Notes under the pieces: generated by a model | The model's input: only the letters and a program-made list of their open reading frames with translations | The model's database searches: none | What the model was told of the DNA's origin: nothing | Made by a program: the position numbers and the translations under genes | Shown: positions 10,734 to 21,312 of the stretch, in pieces | Position numbering within the stretch: the stretch's first letter is position 1 | Layout of the letters: each line of letters starts with the position of its first letter | From: Gracilaria domingensis | Lineage: Eukaryota; Rhodophyta; Florideophyceae; Gracilariales; Gracilariaceae | NCBI GenBank assembly: GCA_022539475.1 | Contig: VCMS01000003.1 | Coordinates: 332,983-396,982 of the forward strand | Direction of reading: 5' to 3' | Length of the DNA: 64,000 nt

Positions 10734-12475
10734 GGTGGACTGAGAAGGTAGCGCCGCGGCACACGCTGAGGACATCGCAGTGCAGCAGCGTTGGGGCGAC
10801 AAGTCGGGAGGAGTGATGGCAGTTCGGGCGGCAGGCGGTGAACGCGAGAGGCGGCGAGTGGCTCGAGCTCGGCGCTGAAAACGAGCTTCGGCGCTGGCGC
10901 GAACTGGCGGGGGGGCGGAAGCAGCGGACGGCGGCGCGCGGCAACGGGTGGGGCGGCTTTGAGCGGCGGCGGGAAGTGGCGCCCCGTTTTCGGGCGCCGC
11001 AGGTAGAGCCGGCGGCGGGGTCCAGTGCGGGGAGCTACGGCGGGCGCGCGCAGAGGGGGACTCGAAGATGCGGAGAAGGGGGGGGGGATCTCTGCGGCAG
11101 CTCTGGGGGGTTGTGCTTGTCGCGTTTGGGGTTATGTTGCGCGCGCATGATGCACCGCGCGCGCCGAATGCTCGCCGTGGCGCGCACGTGCTGCGTGCGT
11201 GCTTGTGGCGTGCGACGCGCGTGTCGCGCATATGTGCCGCGCCGCGTTTTAGCGCGTTTTAGCGCGTTTTAGCCGCTGCGCGCCGCGGCCGAGTGCGCAC
11301 GCCGCGCTGCGGGCCGCGCGTGTGCGCGTGGCCGCCGCCGCGGTGCGCCATTGGAAGGTGGCGTGCCCCCCGCCGCTTGCTCGTTTCCCCCCCGCTGCCT
11401 TGTCGGCTGGACTTGTCTAACGCTCCGCCCGATGGGCGCGCCTCGCTTGGCGCCAACTTTGCGCCGCCGCGCCGCGCCTGATAGCCGCCGCGCCCCGCGT
11501 GACCGCCGCCCTCCGCCGCTCTGCGCGCACCCGTGATCGTTTTGTGACACGTCTGCACAAATAGCCCTATGTCTCTGCCCCGCGCTTCTTGGCATGCTGA
11601 CTCAGCCACATCACTCTTGAGCGTGTAAAGCGCCGGCTCCTGCGCGATTTGAGCGGCTGTTCAGAATCTCTGCAGTTTGTTTTGTCCAGTGCTGCGCGAC
11701 GTGCGGCGCAAGGCCGCGCTCCATCCGATTGGCCGCGATGTACACTTTCCCTCACTCTCATCGAGCCCCCTCTTGCGCCGTGATCGCTGTGACTTGGCGC
11801 CACCTTCTCCTGTTTTGAATGATGTGGCTGTGCTTTCATTGCCTGGCGCACGCGGTGTGACTCTCGCGTTTCGAAAGCTCCAGGCGCCAAACTTTCGGGG
11901 CCACCCCGCGTGTATGTCTTCTTTAGGCGCGCAAAAAGTTTTTCATTGCCTTCTTGGGCACGGACGAGCGACGAACGTATGGTCAGCGGTGAACGGCCCT
12001 CATTTGCCAGTGCTACAGCCATAGATCACGGCGGCAGTGGAGGGTGCAACAGCCGCCTGCTCGTGTGTAACCTATCTAAAAATCCTGCATACAATGCTGC
12101 TCGTAGCGTGTTGATCAGCTCGAGTGACATTTTCAAACTTCGATTGGTCGTCTGCCTGTTCGGATTTCCACTTACATTCCAGATTTGAGCACACAAGTAT
12201 CTAGTCGCCACCCTTATCTGCGGAGAATCGAAAGGGGACTCTGTTCATTTTAAGGCTCACAAAGTTGTGCATCTCCGTCGCCTCCGATAGAGGCGGCAAT
12301 GCGAGAAGTGAAAGCCAAGATGAAAACATAAACGTATCACGTAACGTATCTCTTTGGCGCACGCGCTGTCCTGTAGCAAGGTTACAGTGTTGTATGGTAT
12401 GGACAGTACTAGAGCTCTCGCGACTTTTCAATTCTCCAACAACGTGGCACGTTCTAGCAGGAAATATGCACGCCA
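10734..12475. other. CG-rich promoter-type region, no gene
   Basis: Upstream of the zinc-finger gene. Open frames on both strands here are by-products of CG-rich sequence (Arg/Ala/Pro-rich, no domains). It contains a G-run (11078-11087, a C-tract on the zinc-finger coding strand), a tandem AGCGCGTTTT repeat (11243-11273), and E2F-like sites such as TTGGCGCCAA (11447-11456) and GGCGCCAAA (about 11883-11891). Toward 12 kb it becomes AT-leaning. Confidence 0.5.
11243..11273. repeat. Short tandem repeat, 10-bp unit
   Basis: About three copies of the AGCGCGTTTT unit in the CG-rich upstream region of the zinc-finger gene. Confidence 0.8.
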
Positions 12476-12593
12476 CAGCGCTCCGTGGGGACCCTAGAAA
12501 GTTCATCCTATGAACTTCTTAGCGAGTGTTTGATCGCTGTGATCAGTCCGACAGCGATAAGACGCTCACTTTAAATGTCCCCACGGAGCGTTG
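12476..12593. repeat. 118-bp foldback element (MITE-like)
   Basis: Terminal arms 12476-12493 (CAGCGCTCCGTGGGGAC) and 12576-12593 are inverted copies with about one mismatch. Inside lie two smaller hairpins: 12499-12517 (AAGTTCA/TGAACTT) and about 12522-12568 (arms with GATCGCTGT/ACAGCGAT). No coding sequence. The nested structure suggests a non-autonomous DNA transposon remnant. Confidence 0.65.
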
Positions 12594-12776
12594 CTACGCA
12601 CGTATCCATCGTCAAGAAGTATAATAGAGCTCCATTTTGGATATGACACTTTCGACGTCCATACAAAACTATCTGGACTTACGATCCCAAGTGTAGGACA
12701 TTTGAGCAACGTCAGAAAATCCTACGTCGCCGGTCCTCAGTGGTTCCTATTGAATGCTGAAGAATAGAAAAATGTC

Positions 12777-12825
12777 GTGTATTCGATCTGCAGCTCAATA
12801 TCCGCGAGCTGCAGATCGAAGACAC
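12777..12825. repeat. Inverted repeat, 20-bp arms
   Basis: The arm GTGTATTCGATCTGCAGCTC and its inverted partner differ at one position, with a 9-bp loop. Confidence 0.75.
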
Positions 12826-13059
12826 TACAAAACTGAAGCTTCATTCCATAAATTTTGAAAACTTAAAATTGTCGCAATATTTGACTATGAATCAAACGGG
12901 GCAACTCTTAAATTTTTTCAGACGAGACAGACATCAAATTTATCATTATGTTGAAACTCTGCCTAAACAAAACTTCGAATCTTCTATTTCTTGTTTGAAA
13001 TTGAGAACGGATTTCAAAATACTTTTCTTTAAGAGTCTCCTAACAAAACTTTCAACACT

Positions 13060-13320
13060 TTTAGAAATAACTGAAAAAATATTGGATATCTCTTAGTTAT
13101 GACCATACCAAAAACCCTTTGGATCTGCTTTGTATTTATTAAAGAACAAACGTTTAGAAATAACTGTAAAAATATTGGATATCTCTACAGTTATGATATT
13201 ACGGTAAGATCATAACTGTAGAGATATCCAATATTTTTACAGTCATTTCTAAATGGTTCTCGATAAGATTATTACCAAGAACCATTTGGATGTGCTTCGC
13301 ATTTATTAAAGAGCAAACTT
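13060..13320. repeat. Long hairpin with flanking direct repeats
   Basis: A near-perfect inverted repeat has 45-bp arms (13153-13197 and 13209-13253, one mismatch) around an 11-bp loop. A third, diverged copy of the arm lies at about 13060-13102 in direct orientation. A separate ~40-bp segment containing TTTGGAT...ATTTATTAAAGA is repeated directly at 13113-13152 and 13281-13320. The pattern looks like a duplicated foldback element; the transcript would form a very stable hairpin. Confidence 0.8.
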
Positions 13321-14686
13321 TTTGAGTTGTAGTCTATGCAAATGCAAATGAGACAAATAAAAAAATATATTAGTTCCATTTCACAGAATTCTCTAAAGTG
13401 TTTTCAATAGTCTTCTTGCGAAATATCCGATTTCAAAACGACAATAGCATGAATTATATGTTAGTAAGAGTGTAACTGTCTCAGATGATATAGAACCAAC
13501 ACATTTGTAATCTGCATTTCTGCATCTGAAATCTCTTGACGACAGTCGAATGCTCTTATTATCTTTCAAGCAGATAAAACAAAGAAGAAATTTTTTCCAA
13601 CTGCTCTTTTCTCTTCAGCGAATTAGAAGAGAAACTCAGTAAAGCTTTTTGTGCAAAAAACATTTCTTGCTGTTAGCCCATTACAAATTTTGTCATAGAA
13701 ATAGTGCTTCGAAACTGGTTTACATAAAAGAAGGAATAGAAAATGCATTTTTTTTGTAATATTGAAAATGATCTTATATTCGAAAATTATGGAAAACCAA
13801 TTCCTAAATGTAACAAAATAAAAAGAGCTACTCCATGCATATGGTTTTTACAATATCTCTTTATTGTTTCACTTGGGTACAGCTCCATGAGCGATCTTTA
13901 CTGTTTTGGTGTAGGTGAGAGTGTCTCAGTAAAGACTGAAAAACACCAGCTCGATTACAAAGTAATCTAGCTACACGAGCATCTAGAAGATGCGTCATGT
14001 CCCTGAAAAAAGCTACAGGCGAGGGTGGGTGGGAAAAAAGACAGATTTCTGGAAGACCCTTCGTCAAAGTCGCAGAAGGTTGTGATGGATCGATGCTGGT
14101 CAGAATCAACTGCCCGCTGCCGCTCCGACGACTTCCATAAGTACAGAACTGGTAGCGGGCAGGACGAGCAAAGATCCAGTCACAGTTCCCAAATTTTCCA
14201 ATAAATCTACTTCCTCGTCCGGAAAATCCATAGTATAGTGTTTTCGACCGTTTACAAAATTTTTGAAGTTAACAAGCGCCTGACGTAATGACTCAAAAAG
14301 GCAGAAACTGCTTCGCTAATAAAATAGACAAAACACTAAGATTATTTTAATAATATTCATTTCACGATGAATTGTGAAACATGTATTTCAAAAGTTGCAT
14401 TTGGCTTGGCAAAAAGTGGTCCTCAAACGAAAAGATGGGAATGTGTGAACTGGTCAATATGTAGTCAATTTCCTGCAACAATTGATGAAAGAGTTGTCCA
14501 TGGAAACAGAAAGCACGGTTTTGGGAGTAGTTTTATTTAAATTCCATGAAACATGTAGCATTTTTATTTCAAAGTCGAAATATTAAGAAAGATTAGGAGT
14601 TCGTTAATAAATGGTTAATGCGTCCCATGATTCGAGCACTTGAATGGTGTGGAGTTCGGGCTCTCCATCATAATGTGATAAAGCTA

Positions 14687-14739
14687 CTATTCTTTTGCGG
14701 CTTTCCCACATATTATGTGGGAAGGCCGCAAGAGAATGG
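14687..14739. repeat. Inverted repeat, ~26-bp arms
   Basis: Arms contain TTGCGGCTTTCCCACATA and its inverted complement with few mismatches and almost no loop. Confidence 0.75.
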
Positions 14740-15270
14740 CAGCCGTCCTCAACATAATTTTGAAGTTGGAATATGTAGATAATGGTGCAGAATATTATCT
14801 GAAGCCAAAGTATTCTTATAGAAGTTCCGTTTCAAAGAATGTACTGCTTTGCTTGAATACTCTATGAATGCATGTCGTAACGATTGCTGCTCCGTTGTGC
14901 GCTTCGGTCGTAAGCGCAAGATGGTGGTGGCACTCAATCTAAACTCCTAAGTGACTAACTGCGCATTGTGTCTACCAAGTGGCTGAGTAACGGCCACTAC
15001 ATCCGTCAAAGAATGACGCGAGTAATACTTGTCTCATGTAGTATACGCAAGTCTCTGGAAGTATTCTTTTGCTCGTTCATTCTTTAGTCTGGGGTAGAAC
15101 GGCCGGTTCTAATTTATACCGTACAAACACGCTAACACAGACATGTATTTGTTGTTTGTTCCTTTGCACATTTGCAGTTTTGTTAGTTGGGTTGGATGCT
15201 CAATCGTTTTAGAGACTGACCAAAAGTATCATGAGAGTGCCGTAGTCGTCGAGTACGTCACACTCGAAAA

Positions 15271-15299
15271 AAGGATGTCGAGAACTTCTCGACATCCTT
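15271..15299. repeat. Palindrome, 14-bp perfect arms
   Basis: AAGGATGTCGAGAA, one central base, then the exact inverted complement. Confidence 0.8.
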
Positions 15300-15550
15300 G
15301 ACGAGTACTGTTTGCGTTTCTAGAAGGGAAGCATCAACTGTCGCGTTGAAATCACCTCTTTTGGTTTGCGAGGTTCTCAGAATGTCTCTGGATACGCGGT
15401 AATGAAAGTTTCAATATCAATAGTGCAGTGAGCGATTACTTTCTTTTTCACAATCCAAGACTCGTGGAATGATTTCTATTGAAAATGAACGAGGTTGGCT
15501 TCAAGAATACTGTCCTGTGTGGCACAGGCTCATGATTAGGAGGTCGGACG

Positions 15551-16105
15551 CAATAAATTGGATTGGATTGGTATTGCAATACGGGTATTGCAATACGGTA
15601 TTGCTCGGCAAGGGGGTGAGATAACTTTGTATTGCTTCCTGAGAGACTTGTATTGGTTCAAGAGAGCAATAAATATATATATTGTAAACAAATGTTTAGA
15701 GTACTATATCTGTATTGCTCAAAGCGTTAACCAGTTCTCCACGGTCTGTCTCCAGCAAACTATGCTTGAAAGTCTGTTCTAAAAAGATGATAGCACTCAG
15801 CTGTCTACAACACAGGATTTATAGGAAAGCACCAGCAAAATATGGTGTGCATACAATTAACGAGGCTTTACGTTTGCTAAAGAGCGACAGGGTTGCGCAA
15901 TGACTGCATGAAGACAGTTTTCAGATTCACTTGATAGTTGAAACTTGAAGCAACTTCTGCATAGATTGATTGCTTTCGTTCTTGGTCGTCTTCTTCGTAT
16001 TGCTTGAGACTTTCCAATATATTGGTTCTTTTCTAGTAAAGATTCCAATAATATATTGGTATTGGATATTGGTTTGAAGTCTCCAATACGCTCCAATAAT
16101 ATTGT
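15551..16105. repeat. Cluster of TATTG/CCAAT-type short repeats
   Basis: The segment is unusually dense in ATTGG, TATTG and their complements, on both strands. It includes two adjacent perfect 12-bp palindromes GTATTGCAATAC (15571-15582, 15585-15596) and CCAATA/TATTGG clusters at 16013-16102. It could be satellite-like DNA or a cluster of CCAAT boxes; no gene start is close on the right strand. Confidence 0.6.
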
Positions 16106-16110
16106 TCCCG

Positions 16111-16155
16111 ATCATGACTCATGATTCCTTACCGATGTACTTCATGACTCATGAA
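16111..16155. promoter_or_regulatory. Two palindromic TGACTCA sites 30 bp apart
   Basis: ATCATGACTCATGAT (16111-16125) and TTCATGACTCATGAA (16141-16155) are perfect palindromes around a bZIP core. The first is identical to the site at 5067-5081. Confidence 0.35.
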
Positions 16156-16421
16156 CATCTACATAACTTACGGCTAAGGATCACGGCCATTGGAGGAGCG
16201 CTTTACAGTGCGGTGCTGGCCCGGATGGGCGTCCACACAGAAAATGATCACGACCAGCAACGGAAGATGACGATCAAAGCTTTATTGTGATCGCGGGGAC
16301 ACTTGAATACCTGATCGACTTCAGATGTTGTGCCTCGACCACAGCTACAAAAAGTCCACAACGAAGAAGAAGGACTTAACGTGTTATACGGACTTCCTTC
16401 TTGCGATTGGTCGCATGTGAG

Positions 16422-16477
16422 GCATCATCATCATGATGATGCCTGCACATGTTCGAAATGATGTCGAACATGTGCAG
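16422..16477. repeat. Two adjacent palindromes
   Basis: 16422-16442 is a perfect ATC/GAT palindrome. 16443-16477 has perfect 14-bp arms CTGCACATGTTCGA around a 7-bp loop. They lie about 100 bp past the stop of the minus-strand membrane-protein gene and could shape its 3' end. Confidence 0.7.
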
Positions 16478-16569
16478 AAGTCACACTGGAGAGAAAGTCT
16501 CGACAGCAACGAAATATTTACATACGATACACATTATCCGCCCATAAGGTTGGCCCTCTCTTATATGAA

Positions 16570-18078
16570 TCATAATCTATGATCTTCGTTATATTCACTA
16601 TCGTACGATTCCAGCTCCATTGCAAAATGTTCTGCGCCCCTTGACTCGATCAAAGCCGCGCTGCTACTCCGCGATCGTGGTCTTTCCGCTGCGCTGGAGG
16701 AAGACGATCGGGAGCTTGAAAGCGATATTCTCCCATACAGTCGTCGTCGATGTCGCACAGCGTATCGCTTTGCCACAATCTCAGCTACTAACCCAGCAAT
16801 CATGAAGACAATCGACAACGTCAAGAACGCAATACCAGTCGGCAAGACGTTATGTTTTGAGCTGCACCGTGCGACATACACTTCTGCGGCTGCCATTTCA
16901 GGCATCTCTCCATTGGAGGAAGACGACATGCGCAGAACCGATCCGTAAAACACGTTAGATCCTATAGATATGAGTTCAATACCCTTGATACTAAGCGGGA
17001 TGACGGTGAGAACATCACTCAGCATCGCGTAAATGAACGTAGCCTTTGTACCGACATCGGCCAGAAGGGCGATTGGGATGAGATTCAATCCAAGCGGCAA
17101 GACAAGAATTGCAATACTGGACGGACTCAAGGCATCATTCACTTGTTGAGAATGCAACTCGGCTCGATCTAGTGCCCTTATTACAGCAAGATTCTCGTTA
17201 AGAGGAATGTTCTTGAACACACCCGGAGCGGCGATACCGCGGTGCGTAACAATCATGGTGGTTCCATTTCGTTTTATGTGATTCGGCGATTCATCCTCAT
17301 CATCATCATCTGGTCTGACGTACAGCCGCATTCTTCCAGCCCTGACGCCTCGGCCAATGTTTTCGTTCAAAAACTGCCTGCGGTTCTCCTGCGTATAGTT
17401 GTCTTTTCGCTCGTTTGTGATGCCAATATTAAGGCGCCAATCTTGTTGTATGCGGAAGGCACCGAGTACATTTACGAAGCAATCCTCAGTTTTGGTGACA
17501 TATGGCCAGTCGTAAATTACGTCCGGATTGCTGAAGTTGGTTTTTGCGGTATCTGAGATGGCCTGGCGGTTCTCATACAACCTCTGCGCCAGACGTTCAA
17601 CAGTGTCACGCATTCTAATTTCGTCGGTGGTGTTTGGAAAAGCAAAGTCAGTTATACATGAGGTACTAAGGTCTCTCGGGAATCCGCGAACTTCCAGTTG
17701 GTCCAGCGCAGATTTCCCCCAGGCAGCGTCCTCCAAGTTACATATTCGAGGTTCGCCGAAGTCCAAATGCGGGTCTTTGCTCGATAGCCTATCCTTCTGT
17801 TCGTGCACTATGGTATATTCCACTTCTTCAAGGATGTCGATCGAGTCATCCACTGCCCTAGCAAAGGCAGCATCCTTTCGTAAGGTTCTTGCTATGGGCT
17901 CGTCGTCGGCGAAGAAAAAGTATCGTCCGCTGAACCATTTCGGGGGCGGGGTAGGCGGGGGTGGAGGTGGAGAAGGACTCGAACCAGGACTGGGCGTAGG
18001 TGTCATGCAGTTTGCCGAGACGCTTGGAATGACGAAGGCCAATGCGAGGCCGAAAGCAGCAAAGGGAATACACTTCAT
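16570..18078 (-). CDS. Three-TM ectodomain membrane protein, family member A
   Basis: 502 aa from the ATG at 18078; the frame is open upstream, but this start gives a clean signal peptide (KCIPFAAFGLALAFVIPSVSA). Then comes a Pro/Ser linker, an ectodomain, three membrane segments (about 322-341, 347-372, 413-434) and a Ser/Arg-rich tail of ~70 residues, predicted cytosolic. Cysteines shared with the paralogs at 21.3, 49.8 and 55.4 kb are Cys113 (CNLED), Cys141 (CITDF), Cys200 (EDCFVNVLGAF) and Cys405 (VARC, between TM2 and TM3). Strongest family blocks are SPSSIAILVLPLGLNLIPIA, YAMLSDVLTVIPLSIKGIEL and AAAEVYVARC. Several N-glycosylation sequons are present. No named domain is recognised; a cell-surface or endomembrane receptor-like role is a guess. 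It lies 3.2 kb from paralog B on the same strand, suggesting local duplication. Confidence 0.85.
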   Translation of the reverse strand: MKCIPFAAFGLALAFVIPSVSANCMTPTPSPGSSPSPPPPPPTPPPKWFSGRYFFFADDEPIARTLRKDAAFARAVDDSIDILEEVEYTIVHEQKDRLSSKDPHLDFGEPRICNLEDAAWGKSALDQLEVRGFPRDLSTSCITDFAFPNTTDEIRMRDTVERLAQRLYENRQAISDTAKTNFSNPDVIYDWPYVTKTEDCFVNVLGAFRIQQDWRLNIGITNERKDNYTQENRRQFLNENIGRGVRAGRMRLYVRPDDDDEDESPNHIKRNGTTMIVTHRGIAAPGVFKNIPLNENLAVIRALDRAELHSQQVNDALSPSSIAILVLPLGLNLIPIALLADVGTKATFIYAMLSDVLTVIPLSIKGIELISIGSNVFYGSVLRMSSSSNGEMPEMAAAEVYVARCSSKHNVLPTGIAFLTLSIVFMIAGLVAEIVAKRYAVRHRRRLYGRISLSSSRSSSSSAAERPRSRSSSAALIESRGAEHFAMELESYDSEYNEDHRL

Positions 18079-21000
18079 GGTGAAGGTACTACAAATGTAG
18101 TCAAGAAGGTGCGCAGCGTCGCAGCAAGCAACGTATAGAGCAGTGCGAAGAGTTCTTTGGTGAACACATGAGGCTGAACAGCGTCCTGACGACACTGGGA
18201 GGCGCAACCGGGTGCGGACCGTGCGGGAAGAAGTTGCATGAACGACGTGCGTTTAACTGTCATGGCTGCGTACACGTCGATAAACGCGGGCGGCGGAAAC
18301 GAGCAACGCCACTGCTCGCCAAACAGCATCGCGAAAAACTTGCGAGTGCAGGTGGAGAACAGTGCATGGATTTTAGTTGCGCGAGGGGCGCATATGATAG
18401 CTACAGAACCTTCCGGTCGATGGCCTTGTCATACTCGTCAGCATTGCCCAATCGTCGCTCGAAGCCCCCATTGTGCCACCTCGTTACCGAAGACACGCGA
18501 ATAGAATAATTCGCCCGTGAAGAGGTGTTCAGTGCTGAAGAGGATATCGAGTGTGAATACTGGTCATGGTGAACTGCGCTGTGAGCTCTGACAAGGCAAG
18601 GCTGCAATGATCTCAAGCGCCGTTCGAGGAATGCATCATCATGACCAAGCTTTGGCCCGATACATGAACAGGGTAGAAGTACCGAAACTACCTACAGGCT
18701 ATTCGTTCTAACCAACCCTCGTCCTCAGCACTGCTGAGCCAGCAGCTGTAGCAATCGGGACTGTGAACTCCGATGTTCGAGGCAGCGAAGAGGAAGAGAC
18801 TGAGGAAAGATCTCAGTTCTCCAAACACATGATTATCTTTGGTGATGATGCTTCTTCCCCTCAGCAATGCAACGCGTTCTCCTGCTTTTCGAAGAAAGTT
18901 CCAGGTTCTGCTATCCCTCTTACAGCATGGGAGTCTACCTCATCTCCATGCGTCATCCCATTCATCGAAGGCACTGTTGAAAAAGATTTTAAAGTGTGAC
19001 TTGCTCTACCGTAACAGTCTAGGACAGTTAAGACTTCTTTTCTTGAAGCGTATTGGCATCGGCCAAATCTCCAATGCTGCAGAGTCTCACCAATTCTGGC
19101 GGTTGTGGTTCCCCCCCATGGCGGCCTTTCATTCGTTGAGGAAGTTAACAGACTTCAGCACAGCCAGTTCTTGTCCATAACGCTTCAGTCACCGTATGCA
19201 CGGAACGTTGTTCACTAACACATGGTTCTTTCATAGCGGAAGTCTCAGGTCAGGCTTCGGCGTCCCATCGATGAGTATGCTGAATCATTGACCCTGTTAG
19301 TTTTCAAATATGTTCACAATCTAACATCTCGAGGATTAACTGATGAAACTCCGTCGATCTTCTGACGTGAAATCGCTGGGGGAAGTATATATTTTGTTGT
19401 TCTTCTTTATTTCAGACAGCAACCTCTAATTCCTAGGTCGAAGTAGAACTTTCGTCATAGAAAGTTCTCTCTCGTCGGAAAGGCCAAAATCTATGCAGGT
19501 GTTGTCTAATCAGTTCTTGGAGACTCAGATTTTGTCGTACAATTAAGGGAGGGAGCGTTTCTCGGCGAGAGGCGTTAGTCAGAGGGCATCCCAGCACCAC
19601 ATGGTCTGAATCCATCTTGACACTTGAGCCACAACTTCATCTTTCAATTTTTCCGTCGATGTACGAAACAACTGGACGTTGGTTTTCTTGAGGTCAGCAG
19701 CGCCCATATTCAAACATCTTGAAAAGCAGAGTTTGTCATTTGAAACATGTTGTCATGTGAAACCTGTTATGTTCCAGTAACTGCCCTCGTCTAGCAGCAC
19801 GTTAGCAGTAGGTCACGAGCAACCTACTGAAGAGAGATTCTATAGCCGTTTCCCTGAGCTTTCCCAGTGAAGGAAAGCTCCAACGGGGCGTTGGATAGAG
19901 GGTTTCCGAAGGTTTTCTTGGACGGGCTACACTGGGGGTTGGAGGACGGTGTACAGCCACGGACTGGTTTTTGTACCTGGTTTCGCCGATTGATGTGAGG
20001 ATTGGGTGGAAAAGACATCGGTCATGGTTTCTTGAGTGACCAACGTAGTACATGGGAGGCCTCTTGTCGTGGTGTGCCCTTTAGCCGACGGTCTCTACAG
20101 GTTGAATGAAGAGGGAAGGACGAAGACAATAATCATCATTGACGAAACGCTTTGCATTCGGAAACACTGAAGATACCTAATACTTTCTTGTCGTAGCTCA
20201 GTAAGTGTTGCACGGCACTGCATAGTGGTCAGTAGCTGCGATGTAGAGGCATTATAAGTCGGTGGGTCTCTAGCAAACCCACGCGTAGGAGCGGAATTAG
20301 CTCCACCGTTTCCATACAACAGGAGAGGAGAGATGTTGTGTTCCGTTACTCATGACACAGGAAGCTACATACGCTTGTGTCTTGGCGACAGGAGTCGAGA
20401 AGACTTCGATACACTTTCTCATATGGCAAAAATGGCTTCGAATATCTCGCGCACTTCAGAGAGAACTTGCTTGAGGGCTCCTCTTTCTCCTATGCAGAAA
20501 GCTGAGCAGACCCACATCATGTCCCTCTCAAGTACCTGTGTCGGTTGCCAGTTGATCTTCAGTGTCTCATTCCTAGTGAGCATGCATGCTTGTAATTCAT
20601 GCAACCCGGACAGCAGCACAAATCCCAGCTATAGTGTGCACCAGTCGGGGAACCACATAATCCATGGATCCTTGTCATTCACTTTCCGTCCCATTATTTG
20701 ACATTGTCATATTGACAACGAGCGATAATGCTTCTTGAAGTTACCACTCATCATACTAATGATGTGCTCGAGGTCTCATTCTCACATCACCACAATCATT
20801 GTGATGATGGTGAGTAACTTTTTCTGGAACAAGTCACAGTCACTTAAGTTTACATCATGTCATTGCGAAAGGAGCAATGAGAACCATGACTTCTTTTGTT
20901 TGCGGTTGCGATGTTTTCTCCAAATCTTAAAGGATACACGAGCTTACCATCCCAATGCTTCGGAATGCACCAAACGGAGGCTTCTTATTGGCGATGCGTA

Positions 21001-21312
21001 CACTCTTCATTCCATAAAAGTGCATGTACTAGAACTGTGGCTTCGTTGGGAGTGTCCCTGACTCCTTCCATTATCTCTTCTCCGGTTACGAATGCCACTC
21101 TGTTCACAACAGACACGTTATGGGGCACGGCATTCGCTCTCAACCTTTTCCTCAATACCAATCATCTTTCGGCTCCGAAGCGACTTCAGTGACAGCAGAC
21201 TAACATATATGCAAACTGAATCTCTGCTGGCTAGTATTCGTTTCCGATCTCTCTCCAAAATATAGTGACGACTGTGGAGCTGCATCACGGTTCCACATCC
21301 TTGCATCCGCTC
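18079..21312. other. Intergenic, no gene; contains a LINE remnant
   Basis: Only short frames without signatures, apart from the retroelement fragment at 19433-19645. The first few hundred bases are the presumed promoter of member A. Confidence 0.5.
19433..19645 (-). mobile_element. LINE-like reverse-transcriptase C-terminus, fragment copy 1
   Basis: Minus-strand frame containing CG...DSDHVVLGCPLTNASRRE, LQELIRQHLHRF and a stop at 19433. The C-x-H-x-C arrangement before CPLT resembles the zinc-knuckle segment at the end of non-LTR retrotransposon proteins. Two homologous fragments occur at 40450-40644 and 40686-40910. Downstream of the stop (19380-19432) the sequence resembles the 3' end of the 40.7-kb copy and ends in GAA/CAA-rich DNA. 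An in-frame stop lies just upstream of the CG motif, so only the element's tail remains. Confidence 0.6.

Larger units (their letters stand above)
12594..16569. other. AT-rich gene desert with hairpins
   Basis: Apart from the repeats listed individually I see no gene. Open frames are under 80 codons, AT-driven and without domain signatures. Poly-T and poly-A runs are common. It is clearly compositionally distinct from the CG-rich region to its left. Confidence 0.55.

Noticed and set aside
10392..11231. Stand-alone 279-codon minus-strand gene upstream of the zinc-finger gene
   Set aside because: Its last ~27 codons are intron sequence; splicing at GTAAGT/AG joins it in phase to the finger exon, and its first ~150 codons are CG-driven filler.
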